The position numbers and the translations under genes were made by a program. A stretch of DNA of 55,274 nucleotides, taken from contig JAGAWT010000034.1 in the NCBI GenBank assembly GCA_018110985.1, positions 1-55,274 on the forward strand. The letters are read 5' to 3'. Below the pieces are notes generated by a model that worked only from the letters and a program-made list of their open reading frames with translations, did not search any database and was not told where the DNA came from. The DNA comes from Oscillospiraceae bacterium (GTDB lineage: Bacteria > Bacillota > Clostridia > Oscillospirales > Ruminococcaceae). Shown in pieces: positions 37,144 to 46,001 of the stretch (the first letter of the stretch is position 1; every line of letters starts with the position of its first letter).

Positions 37144-37355
37144 AGTGTTTCGTCCTCCGGCTCTTCCTCGTAGGAATCAAGGAAGGAAAGGTCATCCTCG
37201 TCAAGACCGTCATCCAGGCTGTCGTACTCGTCGTAATCGTATTCCTTTGAAGTGGTGAGCCTCTTCTGCCTGATGCTGTCTATAAGCAGAACAAGTGCAG
37301 CAGCAGCAGCGGCTGCCGTGATTATCACTGCAAGGATCTTAAGAAAATTGCTCAT
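37140..37355 (-). CDS. small single-span protein with acidic tail
   Basis: A 71-residue protein with an Ala-rich membrane span (about 6-25), a short basic stretch and a 40-residue tail dominated by Asp, Glu, Tyr and Leu. It overlaps genes on both sides by four bases, which supports it as a real translated gene. No family is recognised. Confidence 0.6.
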   Translation of the reverse strand: MSNFLKILAVIITAAAAAAALVLLIDSIRQKRLTTSKEYDYDEYDSLDDGLDEDDLSFLDSYEEEPEDETL

Positions 37356-37798
37356 GGTCTTACCTCCGTGTCGTTGTTGTTGGATATTTGTTTGTTTCTT
37401 TTGTATTCCCGTATCTCGTCCCGTGACCAGCCGTCGTTCCTCATCCTTATATCCTCTGCAAGGCTGCTCGAACCTGTGTGGATCTGTGCTGCTATCCCGG
37501 CAGCTTTTTTTCTGGTCCTGAGAAGCATACGGCGAAGGGACGGGTCATTTGACCATTCCTTTACCTTTTTGCGGGTAAAATAAACGGCAGGCGCAAAATA
37601 TGCAGCAAGTATTATCAGTTCGGGTAAAGAGGGGGGGAATAATGGATCCTCCGATAAAAATAATACGCCGTACCTTAATACAAGGTAGAAAATGCCGATG
37701 ATAAGCAGCGGTATGCCTACACCCACATCGGGACCCGCTTTTCCGTCCATCTTTGCACGCTTTACGATTGCATGGACTATCCTGATGATATTAAACAT
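37352..37798 (-). CDS. small two-span membrane protein of unknown function
   Basis: A 148-residue protein with hydrophobic segments at about 28-46 and 58-74. A basic cytoplasmic tail follows with repeated Arg/Lys clusters (RRMLLRTRKKAAG) and an Asn/Asp-rich end. It overlaps the next gene by four bases and starts three bases after the esterase gene ends. No family is recognised. Confidence 0.6.
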   Translation of the reverse strand: MFNIIRIVHAIVKRAKMDGKAGPDVGVGIPLLIIGIFYLVLRYGVLFLSEDPLFPPSLPELIILAAYFAPAVYFTRKKVKEWSNDPSLRRMLLRTRKKAAGIAAQIHTGSSSLAEDIRMRNDGWSRDEIREYKRNKQISNNNDTEVRP

Positions 37799-37801
37799 CT
37801 G

Positions 37802-38875
37802 TCATATGTGCAGGGAAGATATATACTTTGCAAGCTCTCCTGCCATTTCGGAATGTTCGTACCTTCTGGGGTGGCCGGGCGTGGCTTTTCCGTTGCGGGA
37901 GAAGAGGAAATGGTGTGCCTTCACGCCTTCTGCGCATAGCTCCTTTGTCACCTCATCAATGGCATCATCCCAGCCCGGATCGTGCATGAGGACGGTGGTG
38001 AGGAGAATTATCTCCGGCTTTCCGCCGTACCTGCCGTTTACATCGGATATCAGCTTTTTGTAGGCATCCTTCCAGTTTCGTCTCAGCTTTTCGTCGTATA
38101 TGTCCACGGTGGTGTCATCAGCTCTGTGGGCATCGTTCTGCCCCAGGGCAAAGATCACTATATCCGGTGTGTACTTTGAAAAATCCCAGTCGGTAAGGCA
38201 GGGCTTTTCTCCGTCTCTCAGCTCGTTTCCCTCGGGAAAGTAGCAGGTCTTGTCAAAAACGCTCTCCATGCCGATATAGTCGGGGTAGTGGAAGTAACCC
38301 GTGCCGTCAAGGACGGAGATACCTCCCTGGGATATGTTGTGGAAACGGGCGTTCAGAAGCCTTGCACACTGCCATGTATAGGAAAACCAGGAATTGTCGT
38401 AGACAGAATCGGAAGATGACGGGTCGCTCCTGCCGGTGAAAAAGTCGGCTTCGGTCATCTCTCCGGCACTTACGCTGTCCCCGTAGTATTCAAGTGAAAG
38501 GTCGTATTTATGGTCGGAGGGGAGAAATTCCCCGTCGCATATGAGCTCATTGAGTTCAAAGCTGTGGTTTGATGCCAGCATTTTGAACACAGTGAGGGTG
38601 TGTACCTTGTCGGGCTCCAGATTTTCGGCTGCAAGGTATTCTGTTTCCTTCATGTTGTATTCATCCCGCAGGTGTACTCTGCACATCCTGCCGTCTATGA
38701 CTATTCCTATGCAGACTATGCCCCAGAAATTGCGGTTGGTACACTTGAAGGATACCTTCGTTCCCTTGAAGCGGACATCTGCCCTTGTGGAGGGGAAGAA
38801 CCAGCGGGAGCCGGTCCCGGTGGTCTGGGTCCTGCCGGTGTAGGTTATCATATCCGAATCAAATCTCAGATTCAT
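37802..38875 (-). CDS. SGNH/GDSL-type esterase, CE2-like
   Basis: A 357-residue protein without a signal peptide. An N-terminal beta-rich domain (1-125, with GSRWFFPSTRADVRFKG) precedes an SGNH hydrolase domain starting at SLEYYGDSVSAGE (block I Ser near 134). NISQGG is block II, FALGQNDAH is block III, and a C-terminal His in the KAHHFLFSRNGKATPGHP region completes it. The jelly-roll plus SGNH layout is that of carbohydrate esterase family 2 deacetylases. The absence of an export signal suggests it acts on internal acetylated sugars or cell wall fragments. Substrate is inferred only. Confidence 0.75.
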   Translation of the reverse strand: MNLRFDSDMITYTGRTQTTGTGSRWFFPSTRADVRFKGTKVSFKCTNRNFWGIVCIGIVIDGRMCRVHLRDEYNMKETEYLAAENLEPDKVHTLTVFKMLASNHSFELNELICDGEFLPSDHKYDLSLEYYGDSVSAGEMTEADFFTGRSDPSSSDSVYDNSWFSYTWQCARLLNARFHNISQGGISVLDGTGYFHYPDYIGMESVFDKTCYFPEGNELRDGEKPCLTDWDFSKYTPDIVIFALGQNDAHRADDTTVDIYDEKLRRNWKDAYKKLISDVNGRYGGKPEIILLTTVLMHDPGWDDAIDEVTKELCAEGVKAHHFLFSRNGKATPGHPRRYEHSEMAGELAKYISSLHI

Positions 38876-39381
38876 TTGCTTTCACTCCGTTTTCTGACAG
38901 TATTTCTGTCACAGTAAAGGTCATATTCTCTGCTTACGGTCTCCACCTTTGCTGAAAGGAAGGAGTCCACAACGGATTTGAAGATGATACCGAAAATAAT
39001 GCCCCAGGCGGTGGATGTGAGAGCACCGAAGAATTCCTCCACTGCCACTTCTCCGCCTGTCATGGTCTGTGCCGCACCTATAAGGGAGCGGACAGTGCCA
39101 AGCATCCCCAGCAGGGGAAAGGAGGAGGTAAAGCCGGAAAAGAAGGAATAGGCAAGGTTGAGACTGCTCATGCTGCTGTACAGCTTGTCCTCGTCGGGTT
39201 CCCTGTCCTCCCTCTTTACGGGGTTTGCCTTGCGTTTGGCAGGGTCGAAAAGCTCATTTCTGACACTTTTGTACTGTCTGAAGCAGAGAAAGGCGATAGA
39301 GCCGGTGACAAGCGCCCAGAGGAGGATCGGGATATCCGAGGAAAAAAGGCTTGTAAACAGCTTTGAGAAAAAATTGTCCAT
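38872..39381 (-). CDS. MotA/TolQ/ExbB-like proton channel family protein
   Basis: A 169-residue protein with three membrane spans (about 15-33, 75-95 and 118-142). The second and third, with FPLLGMLGTVRSLIGAAQTM and GALTSTAWGIIFGIIFKSVVD, carry the signature of the ExbB/TolQ/MotA family (GMLGTV and the conserved Thr in the last span). It is likely one half of a proton-driven stator. ExbD-like proteins are encoded 16 kb away at 22271-23333. It overlaps the esterase gene by four bases. Confidence 0.78.
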   Translation of the reverse strand: MDNFFSKLFTSLFSSDIPILLWALVTGSIAFLCFRQYKSVRNELFDPAKRKANPVKREDREPDEDKLYSSMSSLNLAYSFFSGFTSSFPLLGMLGTVRSLIGAAQTMTGGEVAVEEFFGALTSTAWGIIFGIIFKSVVDSFLSAKVETVSREYDLYCDRNTVRKRSESK

Positions 39382-39384
39382 AGC

Positions 39385-40263
39385 TTATTTATCGGTACCT
39401 CTGTCAAGGAGTTTTTTCATATCCTCAGGAGAGAAGGTGTACTTTTTTGAGCAGAAATGACAGCAGACCTCCTGAGGCTCGTCCGCCATCTGTTCAAGTT
39501 CCTTTCTGCCTATGCTGATGAGTGCTCTCTCCACTCTCTCCTTTGAGCAGTCACATTTATACTTTGCATCAAAGGTGTCAAGTATGTCCGGTTCAAGCCC
39601 TTCCAGCACCATATGTGCCATCTTGTCGGCGGTGATGCCGTCCGACAGCATTTTTGTCACAGGAGGCAGCTTGTTCACATTTGCCTCCAGTATATCTATC
39701 ACGCTTTCGTCCGTAAAGGGAAGGAGCTGAATGAGGTAGCCCCCCGCTGCCTTTACCGTAAGGTCCGGGTTTACCAGCACACCCAGTCCGCAGACTGTGG
39801 GTATCTGCTCGGAAAGGGCGAAATAGCTTGCGATATCCTCGGCTATCTCCCCGGAGGTTATGGGTATCTGTCCTGAATAGGGCTCTTTCAGACCCATATC
39901 CTTTACTACGGAAAGAGTACCGTCCTTTCCCACAGCCCCTGCCACATCCAGCTTGCCCTTGCTGTTGAGAGGGATCTCCACAACAGGGTTCTGAACATAG
40001 CACTTTACATTTCCCGTGCCGTCCGCCACAGCTATAAGGGTGCCGCAGGGCCCGCCGCCGTTCATTCTCAGGGTGACGGAATCCTCCCGTCCTTTAAGAC
40101 CTATGCCCATAAGGGATGCAGCCACCGTCAGGCGGCCGAGAGCCGCTGTCACCACTGCAGAGGTCTTGTGTACCTGCTCTGCCTCGGAAATGATGTCTGT
40201 GGCATCAATGGCAGTAGCCACTACCGAGGCATCGTGAGAAATAGTCCTTACGACCTGTCCCAT
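39385..40263 (-). CDS. hslO: redox-regulated chaperone Hsp33
   Basis: A holdase activated by oxidation. The 292-residue protein has the Hsp33 core and the zinc-binding Cys set CDCSKERV and CCHFCSKKY near the C terminus. ATG 40263 (MGQVVRTISHDASV) is preferred over GTG 40275 because GGTGAA lies eight bases before it and homologues begin here. Its stop is three bases before the ExbB-like start. Confidence 0.95.
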   Translation of the reverse strand: MGQVVRTISHDASVVATAIDATDIISEAEQVHKTSAVVTAALGRLTVAASLMGIGLKGREDSVTLRMNGGGPCGTLIAVADGTGNVKCYVQNPVVEIPLNSKGKLDVAGAVGKDGTLSVVKDMGLKEPYSGQIPITSGEIAEDIASYFALSEQIPTVCGLGVLVNPDLTVKAAGGYLIQLLPFTDESVIDILEANVNKLPPVTKMLSDGITADKMAHMVLEGLEPDILDTFDAKYKCDCSKERVERALISIGRKELEQMADEPQEVCCHFCSKKYTFSPEDMKKLLDRGTDK

Positions 40264-40331
40264 AGTTATATTCACCGTCTTTTAAAGATTTTTACGAAAT
40301 AGAAGCAAGATAAAGAGATACAGGAAAACCC

Positions 40332-41090
40332 TCATATTTTCCTTGCGGAAAAGACCGTCCTTTCGGTCACGGAGGTGACAGGCTCATCAGTGTAGCCGTC
40401 GGTGAGGCTTATTATCTCAAAGCCGCAGGACCTGAGAGCACTGCTTATGATCTCCGGTTCGAAGGCTATTTCCCTTATCTCCTCATATTCCCGCCTGTAG
40501 ACATCCCCCTCACGGATAAAAATATCAATGGTCATGTCCACGCTGCTGTCCCTGTCTCCGGTAAAATCGTTTGCCCAGACAAGGTAGATGTCCTCGTTCT
40601 CGTAGACAAAGACATTGTCCGCCAGCACATACTCATGCTTGTAGGGGGTGTTTGTATCAAAAAGGAAAAGACCGCCCTCTTTCAGGCAGGCATTCACCCT
40701 TTTGAAGGTCTTTTTTATGCTCTCAAGGCTGTCCAGATGGTTGAGGCTGTCAAGGGTGCAGGTCACCACATCGACCGGAGCGGGGAGCAAAAGCTCTGTC
40801 ATGTCCTGCCGGGTGTAGAAAATATCCTCGCTCTTTGAGGCTGCGATAGTAAGGCAGTCCTCGGAAATGTCGCTGCCGCTCACATCGTAGCACATCTCTC
40901 TGAGCGCCCTGCACAGCTTTCCCGTGCCGCAGGCAATGTCATAAACGGTGATCTCGGGGCGTGTTGTCCCTTTTTTGAGATACTTTAAGTGATCCGCTAT
41001 AAGATCGTCCGTAAATCCTGCTATACGGGCATAGATCTCGTCGTCGCCGAAGGCATCAAAGGCTGCCGCAAAGCTTTCGTAGCCCTTCAT
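40332..41090 (-). CDS. class I SAM-dependent methyltransferase
   Basis: A 252-residue protein with the Rossmann-type motif YDIACGTGKLCRALREM (about 48-64), the acidic residue at the end of the second strand (VSGSDIS) and the TCTLDSLNHLDSLE segment as motif post-II. A variable beta-rich C terminus (ENEDIYLVWANDFTGD onward) is shared by many uncharacterised Firmicutes methyltransferases. Substrate unknown. It starts two bases after yerC ends. Confidence 0.82.
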   Translation of the reverse strand: MKGYESFAAAFDAFGDDEIYARIAGFTDDLIADHLKYLKKGTTRPEITVYDIACGTGKLCRALREMCYDVSGSDISEDCLTIAASKSEDIFYTRQDMTELLLPAPVDVVTCTLDSLNHLDSLESIKKTFKRVNACLKEGGLFLFDTNTPYKHEYVLADNVFVYENEDIYLVWANDFTGDRDSSVDMTIDIFIREGDVYRREYEEIREIAFEPEIISSALRSCGFEIISLTDGYTDEPVTSVTERTVFSARKI

Positions 41091-41092
41091 TT

Positions 41093-41398
41093 TCAGGACT
41101 TGTCCCTGTTCTTTTCAAGGCGGGAGAACACAGCATCAAACCCCTTTCCGGAATAACCGGAATTCAGGGTGCGGCGTACTCTTGAGATAGTGGCGGAGGA
41201 GGCTCCCGTTTCGGCGGAGATCTCCTTGTAGATGCAGTTGTTTTTGAGCATCCTTGCCACTTTGAGCCGCTGTGAAATGGAATCGAGCTCTAAAGTAGTA
41301 CACAGGTCATCAAAGAAAGCCTTGCATTCTTCCTTGGTCTCAAGAGACAATACCGCTTCGTAAAGCAGGTCGAGACTGTCGGGGGATTTCTGGTTCAT
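41093..41398 (-). CDS. yerC: TrpR-like YerC/YecD family transcriptional regulator
   Basis: A 101-residue protein of the Trp-repressor fold: SQRLKVARMLKNNCIYKEISAETGASSATISRVRRTL is the helix-turn-helix. In Firmicutes this family (YerC, HisR) is often linked to his genes and is reported to regulate histidine synthesis. Here hisE lies just upstream beyond the repeat region, which fits. ATG 41398 (MNQKSPDSL) follows GAGGTAAAAAGC; a longer in-frame reading into the repeat is rejected. Confidence 0.88.
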   Translation of the reverse strand: MNQKSPDSLDLLYEAVLSLETKEECKAFFDDLCTTLELDSISQRLKVARMLKNNCIYKEISAETGASSATISRVRRTLNSGYSGKGFDAVFSRLEKNRDKS

Positions 41399-41487
41399 GC
41401 TTTTTACCTCGTTTTGTATTGGTAATATGGTCTGTTTCCGGTGAAGGGGCAAAAACCGTGACACAGGAAACGAACCGCTGCGGGCAA

Positions 41488-41681
41488 TGCCTGTTCATTA
41501 TGTTGCCTGTTCCGTTCATATCCATGTTGTCGAGCCTCAAAGGAAAGGATAAACATAAAGAAACAAACGGATGGCTGTCGGCACTGCCTGTTCATTATGC
41601 TGCCTGTTCTGTTCATATCCATGTTGCCGAGCCTCAAAGGAAAGGTCAAACATAAAGAAACAAACGGATGGCTGTCGGCAC
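41488..41681 (-). repeat. two tandem copies of a 97-base repeat between hisE and yerC
   Basis: A unit beginning TGCCTGTTCATTATG starts at 41488 and again at 41585 (period 97), with only a few differences between copies. A third copy begins at 41682 and breaks off at TGCC. Each unit contains ATCCATGTTG, AGCCTCAAAGGAAAGG and ends in GGATGGCTGTCGGCAC. The ending matches the dispersed repeat core found before ftsI. No gene of its own is supported; open frames on either strand are short. Confidence 0.8.
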
Positions 41682-41689
41682 TGCCGACC

Positions 41690-42013
41690 TCAGGTGTTGT
41701 GGTCGCTTACATGGAACTGTTTCAGGTTGCCTATCTTGTTTGAACGTTCACGGAGAACATCCTCTACTTCCGTTATGTCAAGACCTCTGTCCGCTGCAAG
41801 TACGCACACATGATACAAAAGGTCGGCTATTTCGTTTTTCAGCTCGTCGTTATCGCCGTTTTTTGCGGCTATGATAGTTTCTGCGGCTTCCTCGCCCACC
41901 TTTTTGCAGATCTTGTCCGTGCCTTTCTCAAAAAGATAGCAGGTGTAGGAACCTTCCTGAGGCTCTGTCTTTCTGCTCATGACTACGCCGTAAAGGTCGT
42001 TCAGTACGCTCAT
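41690..42013 (-). CDS. hisE: phosphoribosyl-ATP pyrophosphatase
   Basis: Second step of histidine synthesis, hydrolysing phosphoribosyl-ATP to phosphoribosyl-AMP. The 107-residue protein has the MazG-like helical fold with KKVGEEAAETIIAAK and NEIADLLYHVCVLAADRG, which supply the metal-binding Glu and Asp. It is separate from hisI, which lies 21 bases upstream. Confidence 0.95.
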   Translation of the reverse strand: MSVLNDLYGVVMSRKTEPQEGSYTCYLFEKGTDKICKKVGEEAAETIIAAKNGDNDELKNEIADLLYHVCVLAADRGLDITEVEDVLRERSNKIGNLKQFHVSDHNT

Positions 42014-42034
42014 TTCTTTCTCCTCTTTTATATA

Positions 42035-42433
42035 TTATTCTCTCTCTGTCAGCTTCATGCTGTCCATGTCAAGCTCTCTGTAATAGCAGCTTCTCCTGAA
42101 GCCCTTTTCGTTTTTGGTGTGGCACATACCGCCCTTGTCGGGGGAGGCTATGAACACAAGGGAATTCTGCTCGCAGTTTACAAATATCCTGTGCAGAGTA
42201 AAGGTGTTTCCGGACTCCGCTCCCTTGAACCACAGCTTGCTGCGTGAGGTGCTCCAGAGAATGACCTTGCGCTGTCTGATGCTCTCTTCAAGGGCTGTCT
42301 TGTTGACATATGCGATCAGAAGGATCTCAGAGGTGTCTTTGTCCTGGACTGCCACAGGTATAACTCCGCTGTTGGTTATGCTGTCGGTCTTAGAAAAATC
42401 GAGCTGAAGCTCATTTGTTTCCTCAATGGTCAT
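42035..42433 (-). CDS. hisI: phosphoribosyl-AMP cyclohydrolase
   Basis: Third step of histidine synthesis. The 132-residue protein has the family blocks VIPVAVQDKDTSEILLIAYVN, LWSTSRSKLWFKGAESGN and the zinc-binding CEQN and CHT segments. It begins 15 bases after the aldo/keto reductase gene ends. Confidence 0.95.
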   Translation of the reverse strand: MTIEETNELQLDFSKTDSITNSGVIPVAVQDKDTSEILLIAYVNKTALEESIRQRKVILWSTSRSKLWFKGAESGNTFTLHRIFVNCEQNSLVFIASPDKGGMCHTKNEKGFRRSCYYRELDMDSMKLTERE

Positions 42434-42448
42434 TATGGGAGCCCTTCT

Positions 42449-43456
42449 TTACTTTTTGGGGGCATTCTGCAAAATGCCTTCTATCTTTGCGGTCTCTTCG
42501 TCGCTGAAATCTATATTATCAAGTGCGCCTATGTTGTCGAGTATCTGCTCCGGACGGCTGGCACCTATGAGAACGGTGGTCACGGCAGGGTTGTGGAGTA
42601 TCCACGCAAGAGCCATCTGTGACAGCTTCTGCCCTCTGCTTTGGGCTACGGCATCGAGAGCACGCAGCTTTTCGACCATACTATCGTTTAGCTCCGAGCC
42701 TATCCATGTGCTGCCTCTGCCGACTCTTGAATCCGCAGGAACGCCATTCAGATAGCGGTCTGTGAGAAAGCCCTGATACAGGGGAGAGAATACAGCTATG
42801 CCTATTCCCTTTTCTGCTGCCCACCTGTCGAGACCGTCTGCCTCTATCCAGCGGTTGAGCATGGAATAGGAGGGCTGGTTCACCACAAAGGGAGTTTTCA
42901 GCTCTGTGAAGATATCAAGCATCTTCTGTGAATCTGCGCTGTTGTAGTTGGATATGCCCACATAAAGCGCCTTTCCGCTGCGCACAGCGCTGTCAAGGGC
43001 GAGGGCGGTCTCCTCAAGCGGAGTTTCCGGGTCTCTCACGTGGTGGTAGAAGATATCCACATATTCAAGCCCCATGCGCTTCAGGGACTGATCGAGGGAA
43101 GAGAGGAGATATTTCCTGCTGCCGTTCTTGTCTCCGTAGGGACCCTCCCACATATCGTAGCCTGCCTTTGTGGAGATACAAAGCTCATCCCTGTAAGCTC
43201 TCAGGCCCCTGTCAAGGATCTTTCCGAAATTCTCCTCTGCAGAGCCGTTGTAGGGGCTGCCGTAGTTGTTTGCAAGGTCAAAGTGGACTATACCGTTGTC
43301 AAAGGCTGTGCGGCACATCTGCTCCGCCTTTTCAAAGGATGAGCCGAAGCCGAAGTTCTGCCACATTCCAAGAGAAAGGGCGGAGAGCTTCAGTCCGCTT
43401 TTTCCGCAACGGCGGTATATCATTTTGTCGTATCTTTTGTCGCTTGCTTTATACAT
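42449..43456 (-). CDS. aldo/keto reductase, YghZ-like
   Basis: A 335-residue (beta/alpha)8 NADPH-dependent oxidoreductase. The family catalytic residues are visible: Asp and Tyr in FDLANNYG, Lys in STKAGYDMWEG, His in IFYHHVRDPETP. GSSFEKAEQM and YGDKNGSRKYLLSSLDQSLKRMG point to the YghZ/GAP-reductase subgroup of potassium-channel-beta-like reductases. It interrupts the his operon between hisF and hisI; no role in histidine synthesis is known. Confidence 0.88.
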   Translation of the reverse strand: MYKASDKRYDKMIYRRCGKSGLKLSALSLGMWQNFGFGSSFEKAEQMCRTAFDNGIVHFDLANNYGSPYNGSAEENFGKILDRGLRAYRDELCISTKAGYDMWEGPYGDKNGSRKYLLSSLDQSLKRMGLEYVDIFYHHVRDPETPLEETALALDSAVRSGKALYVGISNYNSADSQKMLDIFTELKTPFVVNQPSYSMLNRWIEADGLDRWAAEKGIGIAVFSPLYQGFLTDRYLNGVPADSRVGRGSTWIGSELNDSMVEKLRALDAVAQSRGQKLSQMALAWILHNPAVTTVLIGASRPEQILDNIGALDNIDFSDEETAKIEGILQNAPKK

Positions 43457-43474
43457 ATAAAACTCCTCTTATCA

Positions 43475-44278
43475 TCAGAACAATTCGTCTTCAAGGCTGT
43501 CAGTCTCCGGGGGAGCGGCTGTTATGCGCACGGGGAAGCCGTCTTTTTTCAGGCTTTCCTTTACCTGCGGTATTTTAAGCTCCCTGTAATGGAAAAGGGA
43601 TGCGGCAAGCGCAGCGGATGCTCCTGTCTCCCTGAATACCTCCGTAAAGTGCATAAGGCTGCCGCAGCCGCCGCTGGCGATGACGGGGATATTGACACTG
43701 TTGCAGACGGCATTGAGCATATCTATATCAAAGCCCGCCTTTGTGCCGTCTGTGTCGATGGAGTTGAGACAGATCTCTCCCGCTCCCAGAGCCTCGGCTT
43801 TTTTTACCCATTCCACAAGATCCAGCTTCATATCTATCCTGCCGCCGTTTATGTAGACCGTCCATTTGCCGTCACCTGTTTTTTTGGCATCCACTCCAAG
43901 ACATATGCACTGGGAGCCGAATATGCGGGCGCCCTCCCTGATGAGCTCCGGATCCCTCACAGCGGAGGAATTGACGGAGACCTTGTCCGCTCCCGCACGC
44001 AGCACCCGCTTTATATCCTCTGCAGAGGATATACCGCCGCCTACCGTAAGCGGAACGAAAACTCTTCTTGCAGTTTCCTTTACCACATCGAGGAAGACCC
44101 CCCGCCCCTCATGGGAGGCGGTGATGTCGTAGAAAACTATCTCATCGGCACCCTCTCTGTCGTACTTTGCGGCAAGAGCCACAGGGTCGCCGACTTCTTT
44201 TATACCTTCAAAATTCACTCCCTTGACAACTTTGCCGTTGCGCACATCAAGGCAGGGTATTATTCTTTTTGCAAGCAT
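43475..44278 (-). CDS. hisF: imidazole glycerol phosphate synthase cyclase subunit
   Basis: Forms imidazole glycerol phosphate and AICAR using ammonia from HisH. The 267-residue TIM barrel has catalytic D11 ([18 protein letters not shown]) and D130 region (CLGVDAKK), and the phosphate loops VGGGIS and ASGGCG. Its N terminus [12 protein letters not shown] is typical. hisH lies upstream, separated by a small membrane protein gene. Confidence 0.96.
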   Translation of the reverse strand: MLAKRIIPCLDVRNGKVVKGVNFEGIKEVGDPVALAAKYDREGADEIVFYDITASHEGRGVFLDVVKETARRVFVPLTVGGGISSAEDIKRVLRAGADKVSVNSSAVRDPELIREGARIFGSQCICLGVDAKKTGDGKWTVYINGGRIDMKLDLVEWVKKAEALGAGEICLNSIDTDGTKAGFDIDMLNAVCNSVNIPVIASGGCGSLMHFTEVFRETGASAALAASLFHYRELKIPQVKESLKKDGFPVRITAAPPETDSLEDELF

Positions 44279-44483
44279 ATTTATGCTCCTATTTTATTCA
44301 CAGATGTCTTTAATCGGTTGATTTTCAACGTTCTTTCAATATTTCATAAGTTTCTGTCAGTGCCGCCGGCACTGATAAAACAGTATTTGACGGCACGCTC
44401 CCGATCTCTGCTGCTTCCGTAGATCACATATGTATGACCGTTCCGTGTGTTTTCGGATGCCTTTTTGCCCCTTGAAAGGTGAT

Positions 44484-44906
44484 TCAATAAGCATACGGGT
44501 TAAATATGTAGAAGAACAGCCCTTTCCATACTTCGAGCCAGAAAATGATGATGGCTGCCGCATTAAGGATATATGCCGCAGACAGCAATATTTTTTCCGA
44601 CGGTGATGGGGGCGCTTTTTTTGCAATGACCGAAAACACAGGCGGAAGCACTATGGCTGCCGCAGCGAATATGGGAGACATGATACCGAGAACAAGGGCG
44701 ATCGGAGCCGCCGGAGAAAAGCCCGAAGCTGCAAAAGTAAGGATCCCGCAGGCGGGAAACAGCATAATGCAGAGCAAGGGGTCATCAGGTCCCGGCCTTT
44801 TTGTTTTTCTTTTCAATAAAGCTGAGATACAAAGCAAGAAGGCTGCTGCCGACAGCAGCACTGCTGCACAAAGAGCCTGTTCACGGCCCGGGATCCCCGC
44901 TGTCAT
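44484..44906 (-). CDS. small membrane protein of unknown function
   Basis: A 140-residue protein with about four hydrophobic segments (12-30, 44-61, 66-92 and 104-125) and an Ala/Pro-rich composition. It overlaps hisH by four bases (ATGA), which supports translation. It stands where hisA is often found between hisH and hisF. No family is recognised. The 205 bases after it hold a small GTGCCGCCGGCAC palindrome near 44360. Confidence 0.6.
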   Translation of the reverse strand: MTAGIPGREQALCAAVLLSAAAFLLCISALLKRKTKRPGPDDPLLCIMLFPACGILTFAASGFSPAAPIALVLGIMSPIFAAAAIVLPPVFSVIAKKAPPSPSEKILLSAAYILNAAAIIIFWLEVWKGLFFYIFNPYAY

Positions 44907-45502
44907 ACAAGTGCAGCAAAGTTTTTGAGCATTTTCAGCCCCACCTGTCCGCTCTTTTCGGGGTGGAACTGCGCACCGTAGACATTGCCCCTGTGTACAA
45001 GGGCAGGGATATTGCTGCCGTAGTCGGTGTAGGCTGCTACATCCTTATCTGCGCAGTGAGCCGCATAGGAATGTACAAAGTAAACATATTCATCGTCTCC
45101 CAGACCGCTGAGCAGGGGACAGTCATTGTTCTTTATGAGCCTGTTCCAGCCCATGTGGGGGATATCCAGTCCTTCGGGCTCCATGAGCCTTACTTCTCCC
45201 TCTATGAGCCCCAGGCCTTCACATTCTTCAAATTCGTAGCCCTTTGAAAAGATCATCTGCATACCGAGACATATACCCAGAAAGGGCTTTTCTGCGGCGG
45301 CTCTTTTCACGGTATCCGTAAGGCCCGCCTCGTCCAGCTTTTTCATTGCGGCGGGAAAGGCTCCCACTCCCGGAAGTATCACTCCGTCGGCACCGTCTAT
45401 GAAGATCGGGTCGGAGGTGAGAGTGCAGTCTATTTCAAGGAATTTAAGGGCATTTTGCACGGAAAAGATGTTTCCCGCACCGTAATCAACTATGGCTATC
45501 AT
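44903..45502 (-). CDS. hisH: imidazole glycerol phosphate synthase amidotransferase subunit
   Basis: Glutaminase that supplies ammonia to HisF. The 199-residue class I amidotransferase has the nucleophile Cys in FLGICLGMQM, the oxyanion region GVGAF near residue 50, and the catalytic His and Glu in GAQFHPEKSG. It ends overlapping the next gene. Confidence 0.96.
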   Translation of the reverse strand: MIAIVDYGAGNIFSVQNALKFLEIDCTLTSDPIFIDGADGVILPGVGAFPAAMKKLDEAGLTDTVKRAAAEKPFLGICLGMQMIFSKGYEFEECEGLGLIEGEVRLMEPEGLDIPHMGWNRLIKNNDCPLLSGLGDDEYVYFVHSYAAHCADKDVAAYTDYGSNIPALVHRGNVYGAQFHPEKSGQVGLKMLKNFAALV

Positions 45503-45546
45503 ATAAGCTCCCTGTCATACTGTCGTTTGTGATGGTGAAGACCGTA

Positions 45547-45975
45547 TCAGTCGTTGAATTCAAAATCGGTCATCCTTGTCCAGAGCCTGAGATCTGGCAC
45601 GATGCGGTCAACAGCTATGGACTTTATTATACCCAGGGCATCCTTCAGCTTTACGTCCCTGCTGTAGGAGTCCTCCCGGTCATCCTCATCCGCAAGGGTG
45701 ACGGACACCATATAGCTGCTGTCGAAAAGAGTCACCTCTATGCCGGAGATCATGCGCTCCCTGCCCTCAAACATGAGCTTCAAAGGGGTAGTGTGTATTA
45801 TTATAAGAGAATCGAAGCGTTCGGGAGAAAGAGATCTCAGTATAGTCTCTATAACGCCCATGAAGTTTTTCCCCGGATCCTCCGGCACCATAACGTTCCA
45901 TGAGGTGGCGTTATCCATCATATCGCCCAGGGCTCTGAGCTCGGGATCGTTTTCCCAGTCAAGTTCCATATTCAT
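45547..45975 (-). CDS. protein of unknown function in the his operon
   Basis: A 142-residue soluble protein with an acidic N terminus, a central segment FDSLIIIHTTPLKLMFEGRERM and several short beta-like stretches. No motif or family is recognised. Its placement between hisB and hisH (26 bases after hisB) suggests co-transcription. Confidence 0.6.
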   Translation of the reverse strand: MNMELDWENDPELRALGDMMDNATSWNVMVPEDPGKNFMGVIETILRSLSPERFDSLIIIHTTPLKLMFEGRERMISGIEVTLFDSSYMVSVTLADEDDREDSYSRDVKLKDALGIIKSIAVDRIVPDLRLWTRMTDFEFND

Positions 45976-46001
45976 AGCTGTTTTCCTTTTGTTCGTCTGT
46001 T

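Noticed and set aside
41488-41681. Tandem repeats considered as a CRISPR array
   Set aside because: The 97-base units are repeated whole, without short repeats separated by unique spacers, and no cas genes are present.
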